Assembly (NCBI GenBank): GCA_949316235.1 | Contig: OX438744.1 | Span: forward strand, 24,167,578 to 24,231,577 | Reading direction: 5' to 3' | Source of the DNA: Oegoconia quadripuncta | Lineage: Eukaryota; Arthropoda; Insecta; Lepidoptera; Autostichidae | Length of the DNA stretch: 64,000 nucleotides | In this document: piece by piece, positions 20,396 through 31,709 of the stretch | Layout of the letters: each line of letters begins with the position of its first letter | Position numbering within the stretch: the stretch's first letter is position 1 | The notes under the pieces: generated by a model | Database searches by the model: none | What the model was told of the DNA's origin: nothing | Seen by the model: the letters and a program-made list of their open reading frames with translations, nothing else | Made by a program: the position numbers and the translations under genes

Positions 20396-20967
20396 GGTAG
20401 TCATCGTCACACTTCGTGTCTAACAAAATACCTTTACATATGCAATAAAGTGTATATTAAATATTACGATATCTTATATAAATCTATAATAATCTCAGTG
20501 CCTACCATGATGCCTCACGCCAACTCATCCCACACGGGTGCGACAGAAAACCAGCGCCTCGCTCTTTGAGCGAAGCATTGGGCTGAGTCGTTACCCATTC
20601 ACTACTGCGGCACACATAGCAATATTTATGCAAATCGTAGCCTAGTTGTTGTTTTGTTAGTTTTAAACAGTTCTTAACAATGTGATTTCAAATAATGTAA
20701 ATTGTAATGTACCTATTGTTATGTGTTATATATAAGTAGTGAATAAACTATTTTCTTTCTTTCCACTTTTGTTTGTCTACCTATTGGTCACGGGAGAATT
20801 GGTGATAAAAATATATTCCGCGCACACCCTACGCCATGTCAAGTAAAAGACTCCGGCGCGGGCCGCGCTGCCTGGGCCCCATTTATAAGCAGCGACAAGT
20901 GATAGGTGACAATTCTACAAGTTATGACATAATATAGCCATGTTGGAAAAATTACTACAATGTAGGA
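20396..20967 (+). other. no gene; 3'-UTR-like LINE sequence
   Basis: 20500-20765 has the look of a LINE 3' end (GTGAATAAACTATTTTCTTT CTTTCC close), with TGAATAAATGTTTTCTTTCT also seen near 23477. No protein remnant is legible. Confidence 0.4.
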
Positions 20968-21075
20968 TTGTGAATAGGCATTTACTAGAATCGCATGCTT
21001 CATCTTCGGCCACATTCTCACTTTCCATCAGGCGAGATTGTAGTCAAACGAGGATCCACTCAATCATACGACAAT
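20968..21075 (+). mobile_element. LINE-e 3' tip
   Basis: GTGAATAGGCATTTACTAGA to GATTGTAGTCAAACGAGGAT repeats the last 100 bp of the previous LINE-e copy. Confidence 0.65.
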
Positions 21076-21462
21076 TTCACATATTTGTGTTCACTTTTTC
21101 ATTTGACAGGTGACAATTTGTCGTGAACAACTTTACTGATCTGTACTATTTCTTGACTTATTTGTAGTGATAAGCCGACACAATAATTGTAGGATTGTCA
21201 TAGAGTTCTGACAGGAGGCTCGACAGTGTCAGAAGACGTTACAACCTGTACAAAAAGTACGTACGTTTTTAAATTTCTTTCCATTAATAATTTTCCGTAT
21301 GAGCGCGAGTTTCTCGCTAACCTTTCCAAATAATACATCTTTAGTTTCAAGGATTATATCCAACATGCAAAATTTGTTATTAGTACGTATGCGATGTGAG
21401 GTAGACAAGTGAAACAGCCACCTGCATGTAACGCACTGATGAAATTTGACATACATGCAAGT
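21076..21462. other. no gene seen
   Basis: No coding exon or shared repeat is recognised. Confidence 0.3.
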
Positions 21463-21790
21463 AAGGCCCGCAAAACCAATCTCAATATATTTCTTGAGGC
21501 TGTATTACCCGAGATGCGTCTTAAGAAGTTGACGCTATCTCAAGCTCCGTGCTAATTTATAAACCAATCTTGAGGTCTACTCAGCTGAGATCACTTCTCA
21601 AATATTCGCCTCAGCGGCGAATGAATGATAGTCTTGAGTTCCGTTTATTAATACGTGAAACTCTCAAGTGAGTACTGCTTGAGTAAGCACGTGCATTTCA
21701 GGTCTCAAGTTCGGTTTATTAATCAACACGTTTACTTGGGACCGGTCACAAGACTGTTCTCAATCTTGTGAATGGTTTAAGAGCCTATTA
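21463..21790. mobile_element. MITE-1 copy with decayed ends
   Basis: The interior follows the 97-427 copy in order and orientation (CCGAGATGCGTCTTAAGAAG, GCGGCGAATGAATGATAGTC, TTTACTTGGGACCGGTCACA). The terminal AAGGCCCG..AAACCAATCTC and TGAATGGTTTAAGAGCC are degraded. Confidence 0.7.
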
Positions 21791-22267
21791 GCCTAAGAGT
21801 GGTGGGCCCAGCCACGCAAACATACACATCCAATTCAATGTGGAATACTTAGAAATATACCACCTTTTCTATTTTTACTATTTTTTATTGTACCATCATA
21901 ATTTCATACTTAGTTAAGAATCTACATATTTGTAGATATCCATGACAAACATGTCGGACATATTTGTCAACGACTGACAACTCTATTTTAACAATATTAT
22001 GGCGACAATTAGAAACGTCATTACAAGTGTTACGATTCAACAATTTACCGGTCACATAGAGACATATTCGTCACCGTTCTTAAACAGCAATTGTCACGAG
22101 ATTGCTACAATTAAGTCGTTTCTTAAGTCTGATTGTAAGTCCCTGTTTTCCCTCCTCTCGCCCCCGTAAGCCGATAGCCTTTGCAGTGGGAGTGAATTTG
22201 CAGGCTTAGGATTTAAAACTACTAAGCAGTCACCACTGAGTATGAAAGCGATGATGAGATTTAATTA
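21791..22267. other. no gene seen
   Basis: No repeat or exon is recognised. Confidence 0.3.
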
Positions 22268-22450
22268 TGGAAACGCACCAGGAAAACTCAACGTTATTCA
22301 GTGGACTGGGCTATGTTATCTCAATCCGCTGAAACATAACAATGCTATCAACTTAGCTGCTTGGTAACAGATAAGATGGCGGTAGATAACCGAGCGGGCG
22401 TTTTAAATCCTATCACCAACCAAACCGCGTACTAAATCGAACCCGCGACT
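22268..22450 (-). mobile_element. SINE-2, old diverged copy
   Basis: - strand CGCGGTTTGGTTGGTGATAG, CGCCCGCTCGGTTATCTACC and ATCTTATCTGTTACC follow the SINE-2 order with many substitutions. Confidence 0.6.
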
Positions 22451-22489
22451 CATGTTCTGTAAATCTTATGTAGTTTACGTTAAACTGCG

Positions 22490-22592
22490 GAGGAAGATCA
22501 GAGAAATTTCAAAAGAAAGATCGAAATCACGCACAAAGCTATGGAGAGGGCGATGCTCGGCGTTTCATTACGCGATCGAATCGGGAATGAAG
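22490..22592 (+). mobile_element. LINE-i fragment (AMERAMLGVSLRD block)
   Basis: The + strand reads KAMERAMLGVSLRDRIGNE, a hallmark string of an RTE-like lepidopteran LINE ORF C-terminus. It is cut at GGAATGAAGA by the next LINE-a insertion. The same string occurs on the - strand near 52.7 kb. Confidence 0.65.
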
Positions 22593-22870
22593 ACTTTTTT
22601 TTATATGAGAGGGCGGCAAACGAGCATGCGGGTCACCTGATGGAAAGCAATCACCGCCGCCCATGGACACCAGCAACACCAAAAGGGTCACAGATGCGTT
22701 GCCGGCCTTTGAGGAAGGTGTAGGCTCGTTTCTTGAAGGTTCCAATGTCGTACTCGTTCGGAAATACCGCTGCAGGAAGTCCGTTCCACAGGGTGGTCGT
22801 ACGTGGTAGGAAGTTTCTTGAGAAACGTACAGTGGTAGACTTCCACTCATCCAGGTGATGTGGATGGATT
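22592..22870 (-). mobile_element. LINE-a 3' fragment inserted in LINE-i
   Basis: - strand [16 protein letters not shown] is the shadow frame; the real frame reads [38 protein letters not shown]. It keeps the PNEYDIG segment lost at 4.2 kb. Its poly-A (T run at 22587) abuts the LINE-i frame. Confidence 0.75.
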
Positions 22871-22929
22871 TTTTTTTTTTAATTTTTAATTTAACATCCG
22901 TAGACGAACGAAAATCACTGACATAGCCC

Positions 22930-23335
22930 ACCCGTCAGCCTTCTTATTAAGGCTTTGATTAGTGTTTTGGAATGTGTTAAACCCGGCGTGTTCGTCAATA
23001 CCTACCTAACTCACAAGGATACATCAAATGTGATTGAGGTCTTCACTTCAGACTTCAAGGCGTGGGGATTTCCACCCGTATGTAGTTAAGAACATTCCAA
23101 CATTCCACCGAACATTCGCACTAAGCGGTTCGACTCTTCATTCATAATGCGAACAGCGCCAAGGCATGGAACTCCCTTCCGGCGTCAGTCTTTCCTGAAT
23201 CCTACAACCTTAGGATCTTCAAGAGCAGGGTGAATAGGCATCTACTGAGATCGCGTGCTTCTTCTTCGGCCATATCGTCACTTCCCATCAGGTGAGATTA
23301 TGGTCAAACACGTATCCAGTTAATCATAAAAAGTT
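22930..23335 (+). mobile_element. LINE-e 3' region, long copy
   Basis: It starts with AGCCTTCTTATTAAGG.. and GTTTTGGAATGTGTTAAACC, passes GGATACATCAAATGTGATTG, and encodes NSLPASVFPESYNLRIFKSR and VNRHLLRSRASSSAI at the end. The same junction order is found on the - strand at 44.7-45.2 kb. Confidence 0.7.
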
Positions 23336-24514
23336 CTCGAGTAGTGATCGCGCAACGTAGGACGTCCACGCACTCTGAACGCGCTGGTTGCTTTATCCCA
23401 ATTCAACAATGACCGTCCTGTGACTCATATTATGATGAAGGAGTAGAGGAGTAGAGGCTTTTAACTACTGAATAAATGTTTTCTTTCTTCTTTCTTACTG
23501 TGAAACCATTATTGTTCCAAACGCTATCTTAAGATAGGTACCATGAAGTTTGCAATCGATAACAGCCAATGGCTATAAGTACCCAAGAGCAACTAAGTCA
23601 CCGATCAGTAATGCTTAAAGTATAGAGGGTGTGTTCAGGGCCCTAAGTACTTTTAGTTTGTTTCTGTTAAGTCATAATATTTATAAATATTTCACGCTCC
23701 CGTGGGATTCCCTTTCCTCGACAATATATCTGTTAGTATGCTGTCTTGACAGGATACTGTTACAATGCAATATGGTTAGAATCTTGGCCGCTATGTCTAA
23801 AGGTTGCGGGTTCGAATCCGAAATCGATCCAGATGAGTCGATTAGACATCACTTGGCTTAGGACCAGCTATAGATTTATCATCAATACGTTAATTTGTTC
23901 ATTCACTTTGTATTGCGTAACAAAAACAGAATATATCCTGGTGATCATTTTGTATGAAAAACAGGATATCATGAAGTTTTCTCGATGGAAAAACTACAAG
24001 GTTACGTGAGAAAGCACAAATAAATGGCTGACATTACGTAAATATTTGAATCTTTGAGTGGTAATTAGGTAAACCAAATGTGATCTAGTGATTACATGTT
24101 TTACATTTTCGAAATATACATTACAGTTTCGAAATAAAAAGGAAATATCTAAGTTTTGCGTGCATCGAAATGAGCGATACAGACCTATGCAAAGATGCTC
24201 GTGATGGAGCAGGATGGAGCTCTGACGACTCGATAGTCCCCGATAGTAGTTAAGGGGCGATCCCCTTAATTTATTTTGTAATAAGTATATGTAAAAAAAA
24301 ATTGCATTATTTAAGAAAATAGTGATAAAAATGATGTCAAAACAAGAATTAAAAATAAACTTGCAGGTCACATAAGTCGTCTCCGCAAAGTCAGTAATTC
24401 ATTCAAAGGGCCTATATATACGTTTTATCAATAAACGAAATTCGATATAACAAGACGTAAGCAGCTCGTTCGCATGCCAGGCGATTTCACAAATTAATAA
24501 TTAAATATAATTGC
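23336..24514. other. no gene recognised
   Basis: Near 23800 a lone B-box-like GGGTTCGAATCCGAAAT with no A box is probably a SINE remnant. 24.0-24.4 kb has only an AT-rich open frame on the - strand with no domain. Confidence 0.35.
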
Positions 24515-24700
24515 GCCTTTTTGTAAAATAAACACGTCATGTTTTTTAAAGAGCAACCCATCGAGTTTCTTGTTTGCTCTTCTCAGGTGAAAATTGCCTT
24601 TTGAATAAGCAACCTACCTTAAAAAATGTAAAAAACTGCTTTAAGTGTACGCTGTGTACCTACAAAATAAAACATTTTTGATTTTGACCCGCCTATCTCA
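24515..24700 (+). mobile_element. LINE-c 3' untranslated end
   Basis: AGAGCAACCCATCGAGTTTC, GCCTTTTGAATAAGCAACC and the end ACAAAATAAAACATTTTTGA TTTTGA match, in reverse complement, the 36.4 kb copy. Confidence 0.7.
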
Positions 24701-24859
24701 TAATATCTTGGCTCATACGATAGTAATTCTAAAACTTTACAACTTCCGACGCTATCAAAGATTCCTAACGAAAACCCATTAAAGTTTCCAGTTTAGTTTG
24801 AAGCGCAAGTGAGTTTGAACATTTTGCGCACTAACAGTAATATCGAAATTTATGATTTG

Positions 24860-25310
24860 GAATTTAATAAGGTATTTAGATACAATGGTGGCTTTCCACG
24901 ACCATTATCAGGTAATGATTATACCTTATGGGAGGAGATCCTACCCTGTGGTTACTGGTGCGTAGTTGCCACTCTAGAAGTTTTATGTCACTTCAAATTA
25001 TTACCCGCTGTGCTATGTATTTCATTCGCTTTTACAGTAAGGTTCCTGCTGATATCCAAATCTTGACCTTCGATAAGTATAAGACCATTATTAAAAGCAA
25101 ATTGTTCGCCAACAGCTATCATAAAATATCCGATTACATACGCGGTAAAAATGCATGAAACTAGCCGCTCGATTGTAAAGTTGTTTCTTATAGACGTTCT
25201 ATAAGAAATAACCTTACAAGTCTCTTGGGCTTCTTCTCATAGTTAACCTGTTTTCAAATGTAAATTGCCTATATCCATAAAAATAAAGCATTATTATTAT
25301 TATTAAATTC
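24860..25310 (+). mobile_element. LINE-c-related C-terminus and 3' end
   Basis: The + strand encodes MYFIRFYSKVPADIQ, LTFDKYKTIIKSKLFANSYH and ISDYIRGKNA then a stop, the last residues of a Jockey-like ORF2. A short 3' untranslated region ends AAAATAAAGCATTATTATTA. The upstream part is frameshifted. Confidence 0.65.
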
Positions 25311-25314
25311 TTTA

Positions 25315-25425
25315 CTGCACACAAAAATAAAACACAAAGAACATATAACATAGATGATGAAGTGTACAAAGGCGGTCTTATCGCTGATAGCGTTTTGTTC
25401 CAGACAACCTCAGGTAAAAAAGCTT
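25315..25425 (-). repeat. LINE 3'-UTR fragment (GCGATAAG..CCGCC family)
   Basis: CACAAAAATAAAACACAAAG and AGGCGGTCTTATCGCTGATA match related fragments at 31.1, 43.4 and 58.8 kb. They are 3' untranslated pieces without coding sequence. Confidence 0.5.
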
Positions 25426-27234
25426 TTTAATAAGTAGTTGGATAGTGCAAAGTGAAAGGTGAATAACTTTAAGTATCAGCAGGTACATAGACGATTGATT
25501 GATTACTCCTTATTGGATTACCTCATTCCTGATTCCATCTTGTATAGTGAAACACCGAATTGCGCGATCTCCTTAGCGCGTTGTTTGCTGAATAGATGAT
25601 TGCCTACTATAGCGTATTGTCTAACATGTAGTAATGTCCTAATTATAGCTTCACTTTAATAATAATTGGATACGTACTTGATTTTTGAAGTCATGTAGGG
25701 ATCCACAGATTCACCACCAAAACTGTAAAAGGACTGCTATAAAATTTTGTACGGATTTTGGGAAAATCTAGTTGCGTAAGCTTACACCAGCTAGACTGAC
25801 CGATAATCCAGCTCGTAAGATTAGCTGGTGCGCTTATTTGTTGAGAACATTGAAAAGACATGTTGAAATGAGGTTGTGCCGTAAGCGTACATGCAGGCAT
25901 CTTAACATAATCGGAATCTCCGTCACATTTCTTCAAGTCAAAACCCAAGCATACATGTTGAAGTTACGCCAATTTCTTTAGTAATTCTTCTTTGAGGTTC
26001 AGATAGTAAAAAAAACCCCATAGAGAATTGGCAATTCGAACGTCTCTGCCAGAGAAATCAGGGTTGGATAGGCAGGACATTACGATGACATCAGTTTAAA
26101 TTGTGTATAATAAAGAAATTTTGTTCTTCTACATGTTGAGGGCTTTGAAATATATGGAAATATAACGATATTAACTTTAAAAGACCAATTTTTCTACTTA
26201 CGATACGAAGTCAAAGTCGATATCTACGTTTGACGATGCGACCCGGAAAACGAGAAAAATGAGATACTTTTAGAAATACGACATTTTTTTATAAAAATCA
26301 TCAATGATCATTGTACTGATAGCGTTTAGGAGTAAAATTTCAAAGAGCATGATATAAATTTACTTCGTTTTCGACTGTACCGTTATGTCTGATTGTAACA
26401 TTAACATTGTTTGAACTCTATTGTACTCGTCTAATAAACAAAGAAATAAAAAGAGTAAATATCCCTAAGAAATATACGTATAGTTACCGAAGCCATTGCC
26501 TCTTTATCTCCTTTATCGAGTAATTAACCAACCGTTTACAGAGGCTCATCGTTAATTGCTTAGTTATTTTCCACGTGTCTTGCATATGTAAATACTATAT
26601 GGATCATAGTAGTTACACCGTTCTCTGTTTGAGTTGACGTTTTGTCTAAAATGTGATCGTATTTATACTAAGATGTTAGTTTATATCGTGCAGATACCTT
26701 TGGTGATTTCTTCATTCAAACTAATGTACGAATGTGAATAGTAACTGATTTAACTCTATTGTCCTCCTTAATGTAACTATTAGTTTGTCTAAAGTGAATT
26801 GTTTAGTGAGAAAGAGAGAGCTGTTAACCGTCTTGCTTCAATTTTGTGATTTTCTTTTGGGCCAAAATGACCAATTATTGGCTTTGTAAATAAACTGTGA
26901 TACAGAAAGATATTGAAGATGTCCACAGTACTTTAATGTTACTATTTCCTCGTAGCACTTGCTTTAAACGACTTGATAAATTCGATGAATGATATATCAA
27001 TTGATTCGTCATATTCGCAATCTCACGAGTGATACTCGGTCTGTGCTGACGTGTTTTCTCTGTCCAACATTTATTTCAAAACTATATTTTATTCTGTTTT
27101 TCTTTGAGCTGTCTCTATATTCTTAGAAAGTAAACGTTTCTATTTATTTACTTTTTGAATCGTTTCAAATTCAGAAATATTTGAAATTGTAAGACAAATT
27201 AGGCAGATATTGATAATAATAACATGTGTAGCAC
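25426..27234. other. low-repeat DNA upstream of FLVCR exon A
   Basis: 1.8 kb with no transposon from the rest of the window and no recognised exon. An 85-codon open frame on the - strand (25691-25948) has no known motif. The absence of insertions suggests regulatory constraint, but this is inference. Confidence 0.4.
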
Positions 27235-27345
27235 ATTTTATCTCAGCAATCGTCAAAGCCTGATAAAGTGGAAATAAAGATATTATCTATTGGCGGATTA
27301 GTGATCATAATCCGCTGGACAATCAGTGACGGCAAGTAAGAGTTA
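27235..27345 (+). promoter_or_regulatory. candidate promoter for FLVCR exon A: GATA cluster and initiator
   Basis: Three GATA-type words lie within 55 bp (ATTTTATCTC at 27236, TGATAA at 27261-27266, TATCTA at 27284-27289). They are followed by an initiator TCAGTG at 27323-27328 and a donor-like CAAGTAAGA at 27333. The coding ATG is 350 bp downstream. GATA factors commonly drive gut, fat-body and haemocyte genes in insects. That this site is used is inference. Confidence 0.3.
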
Positions 27346-27677
27346 ACGTCGGGACCAATACATTTGTGATATTTTAAAACAGTGAAATAATATTTGTGTA
27401 AAACATTGTTGGTTGTAAGGCTAACGAAAGGACTTGAATCAAGTGATAACTAAGTTACCCAAGAATTAAAAACTAACGTTTATTTGAAAAGCTTTTAGGC
27501 AATAAACGACATTAAAACAAGATTAACTGAAGGCAATGATCAGTAAAGTAAATATGTAAAAAAGCCGATGGTTTTAGAATTAACATTGAAAACGTAGGTG
27601 AAAGAGAAACAAGCGATAGAAAGTTAAAATTAGATCTTGGAGAATTGAGTAATTTAATAAAAAAAAAAAAAACAAAA

Positions 27678-28031
27678 ATGACGGTTCAAAGCGAATCGAA
27701 AGTAAACATTCTGAAAACGCCAACCGACGACAATGGGAGCGTCAAAAATTTAGAAAGTATGGTCGATCCACCTGTTTGCGTAGCAGACGAAATGGCAACA
27801 GGGTTAGACAAGCTTCCTTACACAGTGTACAAGATCAGATGGCTAATGCTGGCGATGTTCGTGGTGTACTCCGCGTCGAACGCGATGCAGTGGACTCAGT
27901 TCACAATAATACAGAACATAGTGGTGGATTACTATGGTGTGGAGAGTACTTTAGTGACATGGACGTCAACGATTTACATGGTGTTGTATGTGCCCTTCAT
28001 AGTGCCTGCGAGTTGGCTGCTGGATAAGACG
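27678..28031 (+). CDS. FLVCR: FLVCR-like MFS transporter, first coding exon A (118 codons)
   Basis: Encodes the N-terminus of a major facilitator transporter of the FLVCR (SLC49) family, plasma-membrane carriers linked to haem export and choline/ethanolamine transport. Residues 1-48 are a hydrophilic cytoplasmic tail. Helix 1 spans about 54-74 and holds the family motif YSASNAMQWTQF. The loop reads VVDYYGVES and helix 2 spans about 92-114 (WTSTIYMVLYVPFIVPASW), ending LLDKT. The reading frame then meets GTGAGT, a consensus donor, in phase 0. The ATG is chosen because it is the first in frame, has an ACAAAAATGA context, and the A-run upstream reads open only from a non-ATG codon. The remaining ten helices must lie in downstream exons that I do not recognise before 62 kb. 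A closely related exon with the same donor lies there. Confidence 0.88.
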
Positions 28032-28194
28032 GTGAGTGGTATATCATTTCTTTTAGCTGTATTTTTAATCTAATAGTCTATGTTTTATTACTAAATACCT
28101 ATACTATATCTAAAGCAAAATACCAATTTGTTAGAAAACATTTTTATTCTATGACTGACAGGTACTCTATCCATGTGCAAATTATCATGGCCTA

Positions 28195-29900
28195 CCCATT
28201 AGAGACGAAGTTAACGAAATTCTTGGAAACAATTTTTTTTTATTAAATAAGGCTTTCAGTCTATCAATATTAACGTAAAAAATTAAATAAAAAATATTTT
28301 TTTGGCCGTTTTTGAGTTTTGGACTGTTGCCATAATATGGCAACGCTAGGTCAAAGCAGGTACAAAATTTCCCGTCCTTGCCAGCATATAACAGTAGTTA
28401 TGCAGTTGAACTATAACTAAGGTTTTATGAATGGATAGACTACGGAACACATGAAACCATCTTGAAAACGAAGTTGTGATTGTGTTCAGCTGGTACAATA
28501 AAAATGCATTAGCTCAATTAGGTTTATTAGAAAAAAAAATAAGACGTTGTATGGTAAGGTTCAAAAATTTTATGCAAAGTCCCACTTTACATTTAGAGCA
28601 CATAAGTCTACCAATTGTCTTACATCCGTCTCCAACACATCTTCAGTTCTTTTTTATAGGTTTTGGGAAGTGTTTTACTCCATCATAGTGTTAGTTTGGC
28701 AATACCCTTTTTTCAGGTATTGATGGACCTCCTCCTTTTTTGGGGCGATACCATATTTTTTAAATAGGGCTGTGCTATGTTTCGGCGGTATTCTGAGAGA
28801 CCTTTTTTCCTGAAACCATATTAGTATCCAGGAGTTGGAAATCGCAACATCAATTAGCCAAGTAAATATTGGCCACCACCACTTTTTACCTCGCATACCA
28901 ATCCTGTAGGTATTTATGTGTGCATCCATTAGGTCAGTACTTCCCATGAATTTGTTATAGGTAAATACCGATCAAATTGGGGCGTGGGACCTTCACTTTT
29001 AGTTTACGCGCTTCGACTATCGATACAACTGGATTTACACCATGGGTTGTAGAATCTACTGCCATTACCGAATATACCGATATGTCCATCCAAGGAACTA
29101 CAACAACATCGCCCTGACAAGCATACTCATAATCTTCTCAGTCTCTCTTTTTCATAGTAGGTATCAACTTTCGTAATTGGACAGTCTTTTGGCAATCGAT
29201 TCTGTCGTAGTGTAACAGTCCCACCAAAACCCAGGCCCTTCAAATTCAGTAGAAGAGATATGCCCGTGAAAAGGTCGTCGAAATAAAAGTGAAGGTTTAG
29301 TTTCTTCATATCTGAGGAAAACTAGTCAAGAAGATCACTCTTTTTACTGGACACCTTTCGCCTCTTACTCCATCTGGTGGTTCGATGTATACATCACGGA
29401 TCCCACCGTCTTCTTTCTCCAGCTCGTCAATAATTTCAGCCAAACCCAATCTAAAACAATAAAATGAATGAATATATCCCATAGGAAAAAATGTACCTCT
29501 ATTAGACTAGCGTTGCCAAATGGCAACAGTACTAAAATGTTCAAATAAGCAGTAAATATTGTACAACTTATTTACAGTTCATCTATTTCTGTCAGATAAG
29601 GGTGTATAAAGCACTATAATTATCATCAAATAGATTTCCATGAATAAATAATAACAATAAAAATAACTTACTTTTTGTCGTTCGCCATTTCACCAATTTT
29701 GACAATAAATACATAAATACCTCCAAAACTAAAATCATTATGTGACAAAATATTTTTTCGTGTCTATGGTAAATATGTCCTGATACACATAACATGATAA
29801 TAAACATCAGTAAATCATTACATACGACTTTATTTTTTTTTAATCTCAGCGTTGCCGTATGGCAACGCGAGTACCTACCTAACGGGCGATAGTCACTACT
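28195..29900 (-). mobile_element. internally deleted piggyBac-like element in the intron
   Basis: Ends CCCATTAG (left) and, read inward from the right, CCCGTTAG are inverted, as expected for piggyBac termini beginning CCC. The usual TTAA duplication is not seen. Palindromic subterminal words of the form GTTGCCATA-TATGGCAAC occur at 28325, 29513 and 29852. A broken transposase fills the interior. Confidence 0.65.
28555..29688 (-). pseudogene. piggyBac transposase, spliced, deleted in the middle
   Basis: A 17-nt first exon (29688-29672, MANDK) ends at GTAAGT. A 221-bp intron closes with TTTTATTGTTTTAG, and exon 2 resumes the same frame as LGLAEIIDELEKEDGG, the acidic N-terminus of piggyBac-type transposases. 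About 100 codons on, the sequence jumps to LHFYFDDLFTGISLL and LGFGGTVTLRQNRLPKD from the middle of the catalytic domain, so several hundred residues including the first catalytic Asp region are deleted. After a frameshift near 29130 follow YACQGDVVVVPW, NKFMGSTDLMD, NTYRIGMRGKKWWWPIFTWL and, in another frame, a Cys-rich tail (CSKCKVGLC). It cannot make active transposase. Divergence from any living relative cannot be judged here. Confidence 0.78.
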
Positions 29901-30105
29901 GGGATTACAAGTCAATTTATAAACGCGGGCTGCGTCGTAGGCCAATATTTTTAACCAACGACGAAAAACGACTGGTGTTATGTGTTTGACGGCGTTGTGT
30001 GTGTGTGTCCGGTCTTTATCCGGAAGTATCTCTGTAATGCGTGATGCGATTTAAGTGCCGTTTTTATATAATTAAAAACTTTTTTATTTTTTATTTATTT
30101 TTATT

Positions 30106-30428
30106 TATGTACAACGGCTTAGTACTTGACCTCAATCACACCTGATGTTAAGTGAAGATGAAGTCGAAGGCGGAAGCGTACTGACTCGGAAACCCCAACA
30201 CATTTGGGGGACTGGCTATCTTATCTCCGACAACCGGAACACAACAATGCTATTAACATTGTTGCGTGGCGGCAGATTTAGATATGGATGGTGGTAGCTA
30301 GTCAGGCGGACATTATAATGCCCTACCACCAACCAAACCGAGTACTTAAACATGTACCCCGCTGTGGATCGAACCCGCGACCTCCGAATCGTAAACCCAA
30401 CGTTGTTTACATTGAGGCACGGAGGCGG
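30106..30428 (-). mobile_element. SINE-2 copy, full length
   Basis: GTACAACGGCTTAGTACTTG tail to CATTGAGGCACGGAGGCGGT head. The B box reads GATCGAACCCGCGACC. Its body is close to the 34.7 kb copy. Confidence 0.85.
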
Positions 30429-30837
30429 TTAAAACTAAGTGAGACACATTTTCAATCGAAAGAGGTTGCCTGCGAAGAGTACGGCTATCCATTTGTCGAA
30501 TAAACACTTTCAGGTCCAAGAGTCAATTTAAAGTGTGACTTACCTCGAGACAAGTTTCAGACAAGTCCAGTAAATGAAGTACTATTTTTAATTTCTTTCG
30601 TTTTACAAAAACAAAAATAAATAAATAAAGACAGTGTTGTTGCTCTTTCTGATGGTTAAACTTTAAATGTAGATTAATCTGGTTAAATTCTATTTATAGG
30701 GGTTCTAAAACCAGCTTAGGTACTCGAAAACTTTCAGGCAAGGTATCGGTGTCATAGTTTTTTTTTAAGTTGATAGCGTAATACCTCGTTCTGTAAAATT
30801 ATTCTCTTGTCTAGACTATCATTTTTGAGAATTGCGT
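30429..30837. other. no gene seen
   Basis: No repeat or exon is recognised. Confidence 0.3.
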
Positions 30838-31065
30838 TTTTATGCACAACGGGTTAGCTCTTACCTCAATCACACCATGTTAAGTGAAGATAAGGCCGAA
30901 AGTAGAAGCGAATGACCCGGAAACCCAAATATTTGGGGAACTGGTTAACTTATCTCTTGACAATCGGAACACAAAAATGCTATCAACATTACTGTCTAGC
31001 GGCAGATTTATATGGTGGTAGCTAGCCAGGCGGACATTGAAAATGCCCTACCGTCAACCAAACCG
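30838..31065 (-). mobile_element. SINE-2 copy, headless and diverged
   Basis: TTTTTATGCACAACGGGTTA, GAACTGGTTAACTTATCTCT and GCTAGCCAGGCGGACATTGA in order, with several small deletions. Confidence 0.7.
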
Positions 31066-31709
31066 AATGTATAAGGTTACCTGGAAGCGATCGCTTTGAG
31101 TGATAAGGACGCTCAATTGTACTCTTTTTATTGTATTTTTTTGTAAAATGTATATTTTCCTTTTGTGCACTAAAGTGTAGGTATTTGTAGTGTATTGTAT
31201 AACATAAATTGAAAATTTAGAAAACTCGTATAACTACGAAAATAGCAAGTAAACAAAGCAACTGTGTTGGAAGTTAAATCCGAAACGGCTGAACCGATTT
31301 CCATTAAATACGACTAAGAACCGTCTCGTAAACACGAGCTATAAAACCATTTTCACACACCTTTGTATAAAACGTTTACTTTCAATGTTTCAAATAAATT
31401 TTTTTTATGTTTTAATTTTTCAATTGATATTTGAATTTATAATTGTTATTTTAAATTTTCAATGTCTACCACAGTTTATTAACATAGTTATAGGTGACTG
31501 TACTAACAAAGATGGACCTTATTGTCTGGAAAATAAATAAATGATGATTTATGTTCAGCCTTTTTGACGTACAACTCCCCTCTTGTGCCAGGGGTTGAAA
31601 TAGCCCTGTTATAATTATGGAGTCGACTGTATCACGTTATGTAATTTACTAGAAATAAGTTAAAGTTTAAGCCACACATGGAACGTATCAAATTGACGTA
31701 GATAATACA
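31066..31709. other. LINE 3'-UTR fragment (31070-31190) then no gene
   Basis: GCGATCGCTTTGAGTGATAA and the following T/G-rich run match 58.8 kb in the same orientation. 31.2-31.7 kb carries no recognised exon; a weak REP-5-like ACGGCTGAACCGATTTCCA lies at 31289. Confidence 0.4.

Noticed and set aside
27645..27677. Longer start for FLVCR exon A giving an N-terminal Lys-rich extension
   Set aside because: The upstream start would be TTG, and the extension is an A-run. The first ATG at 27678 has good context.
27776..28027. Second open frame overlapping FLVCR exon A
   Set aside because: It is a shadow in another frame; the FLVCR frame carries the family motifs and the donor.
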